A stretch of 5,063 bases of DNA from Rhodoferax sp. (GTDB lineage Bacteria > Pseudomonadota > Gammaproteobacteria > Burkholderiales > Burkholderiaceae_C): the NCBI GenBank assembly GCA_018882485.1, contig VERU01000223.1:1-5063 (forward strand). The letters run 5' to 3'. The notes under the pieces were generated by a model that had not been told where the DNA came from, did not search any database, and was given only the letters and a program-made list of their open reading frames with translations. The position numbers were made by a program, and so were the translations under genes. This document shows positions 1-5,063 of this stretch, one piece after another (the stretch's first letter is position 1; every line of letters begins with the position of its first letter).

Positions 1-1659
1 CTCCAAGCCCAGCCCGAGCGAGCTGAACACCTCGGCAGCCACGCCCACCTGACCCCGCCCACCGTCGATCAGCACCAGATCGGGCAAGCTGGCGCCACCG
101 GCCATCGGGATCGCGGCTTCATCGCCCGAGCTGTCGGGCGGGCTCTCCCTGAGGTGTTCGGCCAGTTTGCCGTAACGGCGCTGCAATACCTGGCGCATGG
201 CCGCATAGTCGTCCCCGGGTGTGATGCCATCGATGCGGTAGCGTCGGTATTCGGACGGCTGCATCCGGTGCTGGTGGAACACGACACAGGAGGCCTGCGT
301 GGCCTCCCCCGCCGTGTGCGAGACGTCGAAGCATTCGATGCGCAAGCCCCGCAGATCTTCCTGCACCAGGTCCAGTGCCTCGGCCAGCGCCCGGGTACGG
401 GCCTGCTGGGACCCCTCCTCGGCCAGCAACCGCCCCAGTTGCAGGGCGGCGTTGGTCTGCGCCATCTCGAGCCACGCGCGCCGCTGCTCCCGCGGCTGGT
501 GGGTGGCGGCCACCCGGTACCCAGCCTGATGGGACAGCGCCTCCAGCAAACCGGGCTCGACCGGGTCGCTCAGCACCAATGAGGCCGGCACCGCCTGCTC
601 CAGGTAATGCTGGGCCAGGAAGGCCTCCAGCACCCTCGAAGCCGCAGCCGGACCGACCACCGGGTGCGGTCCGTCGGCCAAATCGTCGGCTTCCAGGCCC
701 ACGGCGTCCTCCACGTGGGTGGGGAAGTACGGGCGATCGCCAAGGTGGCGGCCACCGCGCACCATCGCCAGGTTCACGCAAGCCCTGCCCCCTTGAACCT
801 TGACCACCAGAATGTCCACATCCCGGTCCGACGCCAGATCCACCGACTGCTGGTGCAACACGGCCGCCAGCGCCGACACCTGGTTGCGCGCCTCGGCCGC
901 CTGCTCGAACTCCAGCCGGTCGGCATGGGCCATCATGCGAGTCTCCAGCGCCTGCAGCACTTCACGGGTCTCACCCTTCAGAAAGCGTTCGGCGTCCGCG
1001 ACATCCTGGGCATAGTCTGGCCCCGATACCAGTCCGACGCACGGCGCCGAGCAGCGTTTGATCTGGTAGAGCAAGCAGGGGCGGGTGCGATGGCTGAACA
1101 CCGTGTCCTCGCAGGTTCTCAGACGAAACACCTTCTGCACCAGCTGGATCGTCTCCTTGACGGCCCAGGCGCTCGGATACGGCCCGAAGTAGCGGTGCTT
1201 TTTTTCAACCGCGCCCCGGTAGTAGGACACCCTGGGAAAACCTTCCGCCCCCCGATCGCCCATCCGTGCGGCAGACACCTTGAGGTACGGGTAGCTCTTG
1301 TCATCCCGAAACAGGATGTTGTAGCGGGGGTTGAGCGCCTTGATCAGGTTGTTCTCGAGCAGCAGGGCCTCCGCCTCGGACCGGACCACCGTGGTCTCCA
1401 ACCGGGCTATGCGCGACACCATGTGCCCGATGCGGGTGCCACCGTGGTTCTTCTGGAAGTAGCTCGACACCCGCTTTCGCAGGTGGATGGCCTTGCCCAC
1501 GTACAGCACGGCCCCCTGGGCATCGAAATACCGGTACACGCCGGGGAGAGAGGGCAAGGCGGCCACTTGCGCAAGCAGGGCGGCGCGCGCCTCCTCGTCG
1601 GGTACGGAAGCCCCTTGCGTCGGCGAGGCTTGAGGGTCGGGATGCGGCGCGACTGCCAT
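1..1659 (-). CDS. uvrC: UvrABC excinuclease subunit C (UvrC), C-terminal part cut off by the window edge
   Basis: UvrC is the nuclease of cytosolic nucleotide excision repair; with UvrB bound at a lesion it cuts the damaged strand on the 3' and then the 5' side. The minus-strand frame is open for 553 codons from ATG at 1659 to the left edge. In order it shows a GIY-YIG domain (about residues 36-115: LPGVYRYF, then YVGKA at 53-57, then [10 protein letters not shown] near 95-104 with the expected catalytic Glu), four cysteines C183, C195, C203 and C207 with the 12/8/4 spacing of the E. coli UvrC Fe-S site, a UVR motif that contacts UvrB (about 232-267, [12 protein letters not shown]), and the RNase H-like nuclease with FDVSH (D445) and LIDGGRGQ (D532). 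The third catalytic residue (His) and the C-terminal HhH domain lie outside the window. The N-terminus is roughly 20 residues longer than in E. coli, but I see no better start downstream. No clear Shine-Dalgarno precedes the ATG. Identity is near certain; the start is likely. Confidence 0.97.
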   Translation of the reverse strand, partial: MAVAPHPDPQASPTQGASVPDEEARAALLAQVAALPSLPGVYRYFDAQGAVLYVGKAIHLRKRVSSYFQKNHGGTRIGHMVSRIARLETTVVRSEAEALLLENNLIKALNPRYNILFRDDKSYPYLKVSAARMGDRGAEGFPRVSYYRGAVEKKHRYFGPYPSAWAVKETIQLVQKVFRLRTCEDTVFSHRTRPCLLYQIKRCSAPCVGLVSGPDYAQDVADAERFLKGETREVLQALETRMMAHADRLEFEQAAEARNQVSALAAVLHQQSVDLASDRDVDILVVKVQGGRACVNLAMVRGGRHLGDRPYFPTHVEDAVGLEADDLADGPHPVVGPAAASRVLEAFLAQHYLEQAVPASLVLSDPVEPGLLEALSHQAGYRVAATHQPREQRRAWLEMAQTNAALQLGRLLAEEGSQQARTRALAEALDLVQEDLRGLRIECFDVSHTAGEATQASCVVFHQHRMQPSEYRRYRIDGITPGDDYAAMRQVLQRRYGKLAEHLRESPPDSSGDEAAIPMAGGASLPDLVLIDGGRGQVGVAAEVFSSLGLGLE

Positions 1660-1678
1660 CGGCGTATTGTGGACAATT
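1660..1678. promoter_or_regulatory. 19-base divergent spacer between uvrC and earP with weak -10-like boxes
   Basis: This spacer separates the uvrC start (minus) from the earP start (plus). It contains the short inverted repeat ATTGT-GG-ACAAT at 1666-1677. A minus-strand CATAAT (1684 to 1679) is one mismatch from the -10 consensus and would give uvrC a leader of only about a dozen bases. A plus-strand TATTGT (1665-1670) is a four-of-six match and would put an earP transcript start almost on its ATG. Neither has a convincing -35 box at normal spacing. The short divergent gap is seen directly; the promoter assignments are weak inference. The real promoters may lie inside the opposing coding regions. 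Confidence 0.3.
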
Positions 1679-2788
1679 ATGCGCATGTCAGCCGGCCGCC
1701 TCTGGGATGTTTTTTGTCATGTCATCGACAACCACGGCGACATCGGCGTCTGCTGGCGACTCGCCTGCGGGTTGGCCGCTGGGGGCCAGCGGGTTCGCCT
1801 GTGGGTTGACAACCCCAGTGCTCTGAACTGGATGGCCCCCGAAGGCCGGGACGGCGTGGACGTGATCCCGTGGAGTGCCCAGGTCGGGGACCCGATGCCG
1901 CCAGCAGCCGACGTGCTGGTGGAGGCATTCGGCTGTGAGATCAATCCTGAATTGATAGCAAACTATGCTTCATCCGTAAGGTCTAGAGCCCTAAATCATT
2001 GCTGGATCAACCTCGAATACCTGAGCGCAGAAAGCTATGTCGAGCGCTGCCACGGCCTGCCCTCGCCGGTACAGCATGGCCCCGGGGGCGGTCTGCTCAA
2101 ATTCTTCTACTACCCTGGCTACACGCCGTCCACGGGGGGACTGCTGCGAGAACCCGACCTGGCCCGGCGCCAGCAGCATTTCCAGCCACAACCCTGGCTG
2201 GCCCGGATCGGCGTTCCTGCAGACGGCGTTCGATGTTTCTCGCTGTTCTGTTACGAACCCGCCGCACTCGGGCCGTGGCTGCTGGCCCTGGCCCAGGACG
2301 GCTCGGCGACGCGACTGCTGGTGACGGCCGGGCGCAGCACGGCCGCGGTGCGTGCCGAAATCGCTCGGCTGGACGGGGCCTGTCCCGGCTGGAACTGCGA
2401 CGGCCGGCTGAAGTTCATCTTTCTGCCCCTGCTCACTCAAACCGACTTCGATCACCTGCTGTGGAGTTGCGAGCTGAACCTGGTGCGGGGCGAGGACTCG
2501 CTGGTGCGCGCGATGTGGGCTGGGCGTCCCTTCGTCTGGCAGGCCTACCCCCAGAGCGATGAAGCCCACCATGCGAAATTGAAGGCGCTGCTCGACCGCA
2601 TGGATGCGCCGACTTCGCTTCGTGCTTTTCACCAGGCCTGGAATGGCGTGGTCGAGGCCAGTCCCGCACTGTGGCAGGGGATCGCACTGCCTGAGTGGGC
2701 TGCGGCCGTGCAAGGCTGGCGCGAGAACCTGCTGCGCCAGGAGGATCTGGTGAGCCAGTTGCTGCGTTTCGTGTCCGAAACCACCTAA
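1679..2788 (+). CDS. earP: EF-P arginine 32 rhamnosyltransferase EarP
   Basis: EarP is an inverting cytosolic glycosyltransferase (GT104, GT-B fold) that moves L-rhamnose from dTDP-L-rhamnose to Arg32 of elongation factor P. The 369-residue product is within the usual length of about 370-385. The N-terminal lobe has [20 protein letters not shown] near residues 9-28, with the conserved aspartate pair D17 and D21 needed for catalysis, followed by [14 protein letters not shown] and [10 protein letters not shown] (109-118). The C-terminal lobe has FSLFCYEP (187-194) and the nucleotide-sugar motif [19 protein letters not shown] (270-288; R270, E272, D273). ATG at 1679 is chosen; ATG at 1685 (367 residues) starts as close to the WDVFC block and is almost as good, and TTG at 1667 is less likely. 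None has a good ribosome binding site. efp, its substrate gene, follows after 88 bases. Residues 91-107 are coded by an anomalous AT-rich stretch (see the repeat at 1949). Family identity is very secure. Confidence 0.96.
   Translation: MRMSAGRLWDVFCHVIDNHGDIGVCWRLACGLAAGGQRVRLWVDNPSALNWMAPEGRDGVDVIPWSAQVGDPMPPAADVLVEAFGCEINPELIANYASSVRSRALNHCWINLEYLSAESYVERCHGLPSPVQHGPGGGLLKFFYYPGYTPSTGGLLREPDLARRQQHFQPQPWLARIGVPADGVRCFSLFCYEPAALGPWLLALAQDGSATRLLVTAGRSTAAVRAEIARLDGACPGWNCDGRLKFIFLPLLTQTDFDHLLWSCELNLVRGEDSLVRAMWAGRPFVWQAYPQSDEAHHAKLKALLDRMDAPTSLRAFHQAWNGVVEASPALWQGIALPEWAAAVQGWRENLLRQEDLVSQLLRFVSETT
1949..2000 (+). repeat. AT-rich imperfect palindrome inside earP, resembling a dispersed Comamonadaceae-type repeat
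   Basis: Positions 1941-2000 are about 38% GC by count, inside a gene well above 60%. The stretch opens with TTGATAGC (1952-1959), runs through ATGCTT (1965-1970), a short loop CATCCGT, then AAG (1978-1980), CTAGAGCCCTAAA (1983-1995). The two halves form a degenerate inverted repeat: the reverse complement of the left arm matches the right arm at AAG, TAG, CTA and AA once gaps are allowed. I recall short repeats of the form TTGATAGC...GCTT...AAG...CTAGAG scattered in Comamonadaceae intergenic regions; that resemblance is from memory and has not been searched. It is translated in frame as residues 91-107 of EarP using codons rare in such genomes (TTG, ATA, GTA, AGG, AGA, CTA). Confidence 0.5.
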
Positions 2789-2791
2789 AAT
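2786..2791 (+). promoter_or_regulatory. Probable -10 box of an efp promoter, overlapping the earP stop codon
   Basis: TAAAAT is a five-of-six match to the -10 consensus TATAAT, and its first three bases are the TAA stop of earP. It would start transcription near 2797-2800 and give efp a leader of about 80 bases. No good -35 hexamer stands 16-18 bases upstream (the 17-base position reads TGCGTT), so the promoter may be weak, activator-dependent or absent. An own promoter would make sense because EF-P is needed in far greater amounts than the enzyme that modifies it. Confidence 0.4.
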
Positions 2792-2842
2792 CAACGGTTT
2801 GGCAGCAAGTGGGCCGGAATCCTTCTGGCCTGGGCTGTGCAA

Positions 2843-2858
2843 GCCGCCCGCAGGCGGC
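2843..2858 (+). other. GC-only hairpin in the efp leader
   Basis: GCCGCC (2843-2848) and GGCGGC (2853-2858) form a perfect six-pair stem closing the four-base loop CGCA. The stem ends 18 bases before the efp ATG and is followed by an unstructured-looking, pyrimidine-rich ACATCTTCCACTGAACCT. There is no U tract, so it is not an intrinsic terminator. It may stabilise the messenger or keep the start region open; that role is inference only. Confidence 0.45.
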
Positions 2859-2876
2859 ACATCTTCCACTGAACCT

Positions 2877-3431
2877 ATGAAAATCGCTCAAGAAATCCGC
2901 GCCGGCAATGTCATCATGCACGGCAAGGACCCGATGGTCGTTCTGAAAACCGAATACAGCCGGGGTGGGCGCAATGCGGCCACCGTGCGCATGAAGCTGA
3001 AAAGCCTGCTGAACAACTTCGGTACCGAAGTGGTGTTCAAGGCCGACGACAAGATGGATCAGATCATCCTCGACAAGAAGGAATGCACCTATTCCTACTT
3101 TGCCGAACCGATGTACGTCTGCATGGACGGCGAGTACAACCAGTACGAAGTCGAAGCGGAAAACATGGGCGACGCACTGAACTACCTGGAAGACGGCATG
3201 GCGCTTGAGGTGGTTTTTTACGAGGGCAAAGCCATCTCGGTGGAACTGCCCACCAGCGTGGTGCGGGAGATCACCTGGACCGAGCCCGCCGTCAAGGGGG
3301 ACACCTCCGGCAAGGTGCTTAAGCCGGCCAAGATCGCCACGGGATTCGAAATCGGCGTTCCGATCTTCGTCGCGCAGGGCGACAAGGTTGAAATCGACAC
3401 CCGGACTGGCGAGTACCGCAAGCGGGTCTGA
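2877..3431 (+). CDS. efp: Translation elongation factor P
   Basis: EF-P binds between the ribosomal P and E sites and speeds peptide bond formation at consecutive prolines. The 184-residue product is the standard length. It has three barrels: a KOW-like domain I (about 1-64, beginning [13 protein letters not shown]), OB domain II (about 65-128, [15 protein letters not shown] leading into [13 protein letters not shown]) and C-terminal OB domain III (about 129-184, [13 protein letters not shown], ending [12 protein letters not shown]). The domain I tip loop reads YSRGGRNAA and places arginine exactly at position 32, the rhamnosylation site; there is no lysine there for the EpmA/beta-lysine pathway. 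This fits the upstream earP. The ATG at 2877 is set by the conserved MKIAQ start, although the frame is open 26 codons further upstream. The bases before it (CACTGAACCT) contain no recognisable Shine-Dalgarno, which is odd for a highly expressed gene. Confidence 0.98.
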   Translation: MKIAQEIRAGNVIMHGKDPMVVLKTEYSRGGRNAATVRMKLKSLLNNFGTEVVFKADDKMDQIILDKKECTYSYFAEPMYVCMDGEYNQYEVEAENMGDALNYLEDGMALEVVFYEGKAISVELPTSVVREITWTEPAVKGDTSGKVLKPAKIATGFEIGVPIFVAQGDKVEIDTRTGEYRKRV

Positions 3432-3439
3432 TCCGCGCC

Positions 3440-3466
3440 AGCCTGGATTGCCAGGCTCGGCAATCC
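3440..3466 (+). terminator. Two overlapping, mutually exclusive hairpins after efp; possible weak terminator
   Basis: Just nine bases past the efp stop, AGCCTGG (3440-3446) pairs with CCAGGCT (3451-3457) around the loop ATTG. Overlapping it, GGATTGCC (3445-3452) pairs perfectly with GGCAATCC (3459-3466) around AGGCTC. The two stems share bases, so only one can form at a time. No U run follows (CGTCGGTTTGGG), so this is not a textbook intrinsic terminator. It could be a 3' stabilising structure, a weak terminator, or a switch between efp and the phosphorylase gene. The pairing is seen directly; the role is inferred. Confidence 0.35.
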
Positions 3467-3492
3467 CGTCGGTTTGGGTGTAGGCTTGCGGC

Positions 3493-5063
3493 ATGAATGA
3501 ACACGCTGGCCCCGGCCTGCCCTCCCCGTCCGAGACACCGCCCTGCGCCACGGAGAAGCTGTCGCTGCGGCGGGTGGCGATCGACACCTACCGGGAAAAC
3601 GTGGCCTACCTCAACCGGGAGTGCGCGCTGTACCGGGCCGAGGGATTCCAGGCACTGGCCAAGGTTGAAATTCGGGCCAACGGACGCCGCATCCTTGCCA
3701 CACTCAACGTGGTGGACGACCCGTCGATCGTGGCCCCGAGCGAACTCGGGGTTTCGGAGGACGCCTTTGCCCAATTGGGTGTGCAGGATGGTCACGAAGC
3801 CTCGGTCTCGCAAGCCGACCCGCCGGCCTCCATCGGTGCCCTGCGCCGCAAACTGGCGGGGGAGCGGCTCTCCCGGGAGGATTTCGAACACATCGTGCGG
3901 GACATCGCCGAACACCGCTACTCCAAGATCGAGCTGACGGCCTTCGTGGTGGCGGCCAACCGGGACGAGATGGACCGTGAAGAGGTGTACTTCCTGACCG
4001 AAGCCATGGTCGCCAGCGGTCGCCGGCTGGACTGGCAGGAGCCACTGGTGGTGGACAAGCACTGCATAGGCGGTATCCCTGGCAACCGGACCTCGATGCT
4101 GGTTGTACCGATCGTGGCCGCCTACGGACTGTTGATACCCAAAACATCCTCGCGCGCCATCACATCGCCCGCTGGTACGGCCGACACCATGGAGGTGCTG
4201 GCGAACGTGGAACTGCCGCTGGAGCAACTTGCCGGGATCGTCCGCCAGCGCCGGGCCTGCTTGGCCTGGGGCGGCACCGCCCATCTGTCGCCCGCCGACG
4301 ATGTGCTGATCTCGGTGGAGCGCCCCCTGTCCATCGACTCGGCCGCCCAGATGGTCGCGTCCATCCTGTCCAAGAAGGTTTCGGCGGGCTCGACCCATCT
4401 GGTGCTGGACATCCCGATCGGACCGACCGCCAAGGTTCGCTCCATGCCCGAGGCCCAGCGTCTGCGCCGGCTGTTCGAATACGTCGCCGGCCGGCTGCGG
4501 CTTTCACTGGATGTGGTCATCACCGACGGTCGCCAGCCCATCGGCAACGGCATCGGACCGGTGATGGAGGCACGGGACGCGATGTGGGTTCTGGAGAATG
4601 ACGCCCGCGCGCCCAACGACCTGCGGCAAAAATCGCTGCGACTGGCTGGACGCCTGATCGAATGCCACCCCGACGTGCGGGGGGGCGACGGCTTCGGCAT
4701 CGCGCGGGACATTCTCGACTCCGGGCGAGCTCTGGCCAAGATGCGCGCCATCATGGCGGCCCAGGGTGCCCGCCCCTTTGATCCGGAGCATCCATCGCTG
4801 GGCGCGCTGACCTTCGAGGTCTGTGCGCCGGCCGACGGCGTGGTCACCGGCATCGACAACCTTCAGATCGCCCGGATCGCCAGACTGGCCGGCGCGCCCA
4901 AGGTGGCCGGCGCTGGCGTGGATCTGCAGGTCAAACTGGGGGCTGCGGTTCGGGCGGGTGAAACGCTGTACCGGGTCCATGCCGTGTTTTCCAGCGACCT
5001 CGAATTCGCCCGGCAAGCCAGCCTTCGGTCCAGTGGCTACACCTATGGCACCCGCGATGAGGT
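3493..5063 (+). CDS. Thymidine phosphorylase family protein of the long AMP-phosphorylase-like type, 3' end cut off
   Basis: This family carries out phosphorolysis of a nucleoside or nucleotide, releasing the base and a ribose-1-phosphate product. 523 codons are visible with no stop, so only the extreme C-terminus should be missing. Compared with classic DeoA (about 440 residues) it has an extra N-terminal domain (about 22-105, from [18 protein letters not shown]), as in archaeal AMP phosphorylases. Then come the helical glycosyl-transferase family 3 region (about 112-185, [20 protein letters not shown]), the phosphate-binding [14 protein letters not shown] (188-201), [20 protein letters not shown] (216-235), [12 protein letters not shown] (259-270), [12 protein letters not shown] (291-302) and the PYNP-like C-terminal domain (about 440 on, [15 protein letters not shown]). 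ATG at 3493 is chosen; an AGG eight bases upstream is a weak ribosome site. Residues 1-21 look like an unconserved tail. The real substrate cannot be read from sequence; 'thymidine' is the usual database label. It may be transcribed with efp (61-base gap). Confidence 0.9.
   Translation, partial: MNEHAGPGLPSPSETPPCATEKLSLRRVAIDTYRENVAYLNRECALYRAEGFQALAKVEIRANGRRILATLNVVDDPSIVAPSELGVSEDAFAQLGVQDGHEASVSQADPPASIGALRRKLAGERLSREDFEHIVRDIAEHRYSKIELTAFVVAANRDEMDREEVYFLTEAMVASGRRLDWQEPLVVDKHCIGGIPGNRTSMLVVPIVAAYGLLIPKTSSRAITSPAGTADTMEVLANVELPLEQLAGIVRQRRACLAWGGTAHLSPADDVLISVERPLSIDSAAQMVASILSKKVSAGSTHLVLDIPIGPTAKVRSMPEAQRLRRLFEYVAGRLRLSLDVVITDGRQPIGNGIGPVMEARDAMWVLENDARAPNDLRQKSLRLAGRLIECHPDVRGGDGFGIARDILDSGRALAKMRAIMAAQGARPFDPEHPSLGALTFEVCAPADGVVTGIDNLQIARIARLAGAPKVAGAGVDLQVKLGAAVRAGETLYRVHAVFSSDLEFARQASLRSSGYTYGTRDE

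Noticed and set aside
1666..1677. ATTGT-GG-ACAAT as an operator
   Set aside because: Five-base arms in an AT-rich patch are easily expected by chance, and I do not recognise it as a known regulator's site; it is mentioned only as part of the spacer.
607..1809. A 400-codon plus-strand open frame antisense to uvrC and running into earP
   Set aside because: It lies opposite the well-conserved uvrC frame and has a low-complexity His/Arg/Gln-rich composition typical of reverse frames in GC-rich DNA. No recognisable domain is visible.
2799..2876. A 26-codon N-terminal extension of EF-P
   Set aside because: EF-P proteins begin at the conserved MKIAQ, and the extension would translate through the leader hairpin. 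It is leader, not protein.
2433..3587. A 384-codon minus-strand open frame across efp
   Set aside because: It covers the reverse complement of the 3' end of earP, all of efp and the start of the phosphorylase gene. Its product has no family resemblance that I recognise, and efp is certain on the other strand.
4066..4150. Two ATA codons and a local GC dip around the phosphate-binding motifs of the phosphorylase
   Set aside because: The encoded residues are the family's most conserved motifs, so this is minor codon variation rather than inserted DNA.
3319..4398. A 359-codon minus-strand open frame opposite the phosphorylase gene
   Set aside because: It is a shadow of a strongly conserved plus-strand gene; the translation is compositionally biased and without motifs.

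Overview
The window is about 5 kb of GC-rich chromosomal DNA with tightly packed housekeeping genes and no tRNA, rRNA, CRISPR array, transposase or phage gene that I can see. Protein wording, gene order and codon use point to a betaproteobacterium, most likely Burkholderiales and probably the Comamonadaceae. This is judged from remembered family sequences, not from a search.

Layout: positions 1-1659 carry the 5' 553 codons of uvrC on the minus strand; its C-terminal end lies beyond the left edge. Only 19 bases separate its start from the divergent earP gene (1679-2788, plus strand). earP encodes the EF-P arginine rhamnosyltransferase. efp, encoding translation elongation factor P, follows at 2877-3431 after an 88-base gap that holds a likely promoter and a leader hairpin. 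After a 61-base gap with two overlapping inverted repeats comes a thymidine/AMP phosphorylase-family gene (3493 to the right edge), which lacks only its extreme 3' end.

The functional core is the earP-efp pair. EarP is expected to transfer L-rhamnose from dTDP-L-rhamnose to Arg32 of EF-P, which then relieves ribosome stalling at polyproline. Arg32 is present in the EF-P here, and EarP keeps its paired aspartates and its RGED donor-binding motif, so enzyme and substrate both look intact. UvrC (nucleotide excision repair) and the phosphorylase (nucleotide salvage or catabolism) have no obvious link to this pathway.

The most notable local anomaly lies inside earP at about 1949-2000. This is an AT-rich, rare-codon stretch that resembles a dispersed imperfect-palindromic repeat I recall from Comamonadaceae genomes, and it is read in frame as part of the protein. 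I found no convincing new multi-gene system. The remaining points are regulatory: very close divergent starts, a -10 box sharing the earP stop codon, a leader hairpin before efp, and mutually exclusive hairpins after efp.
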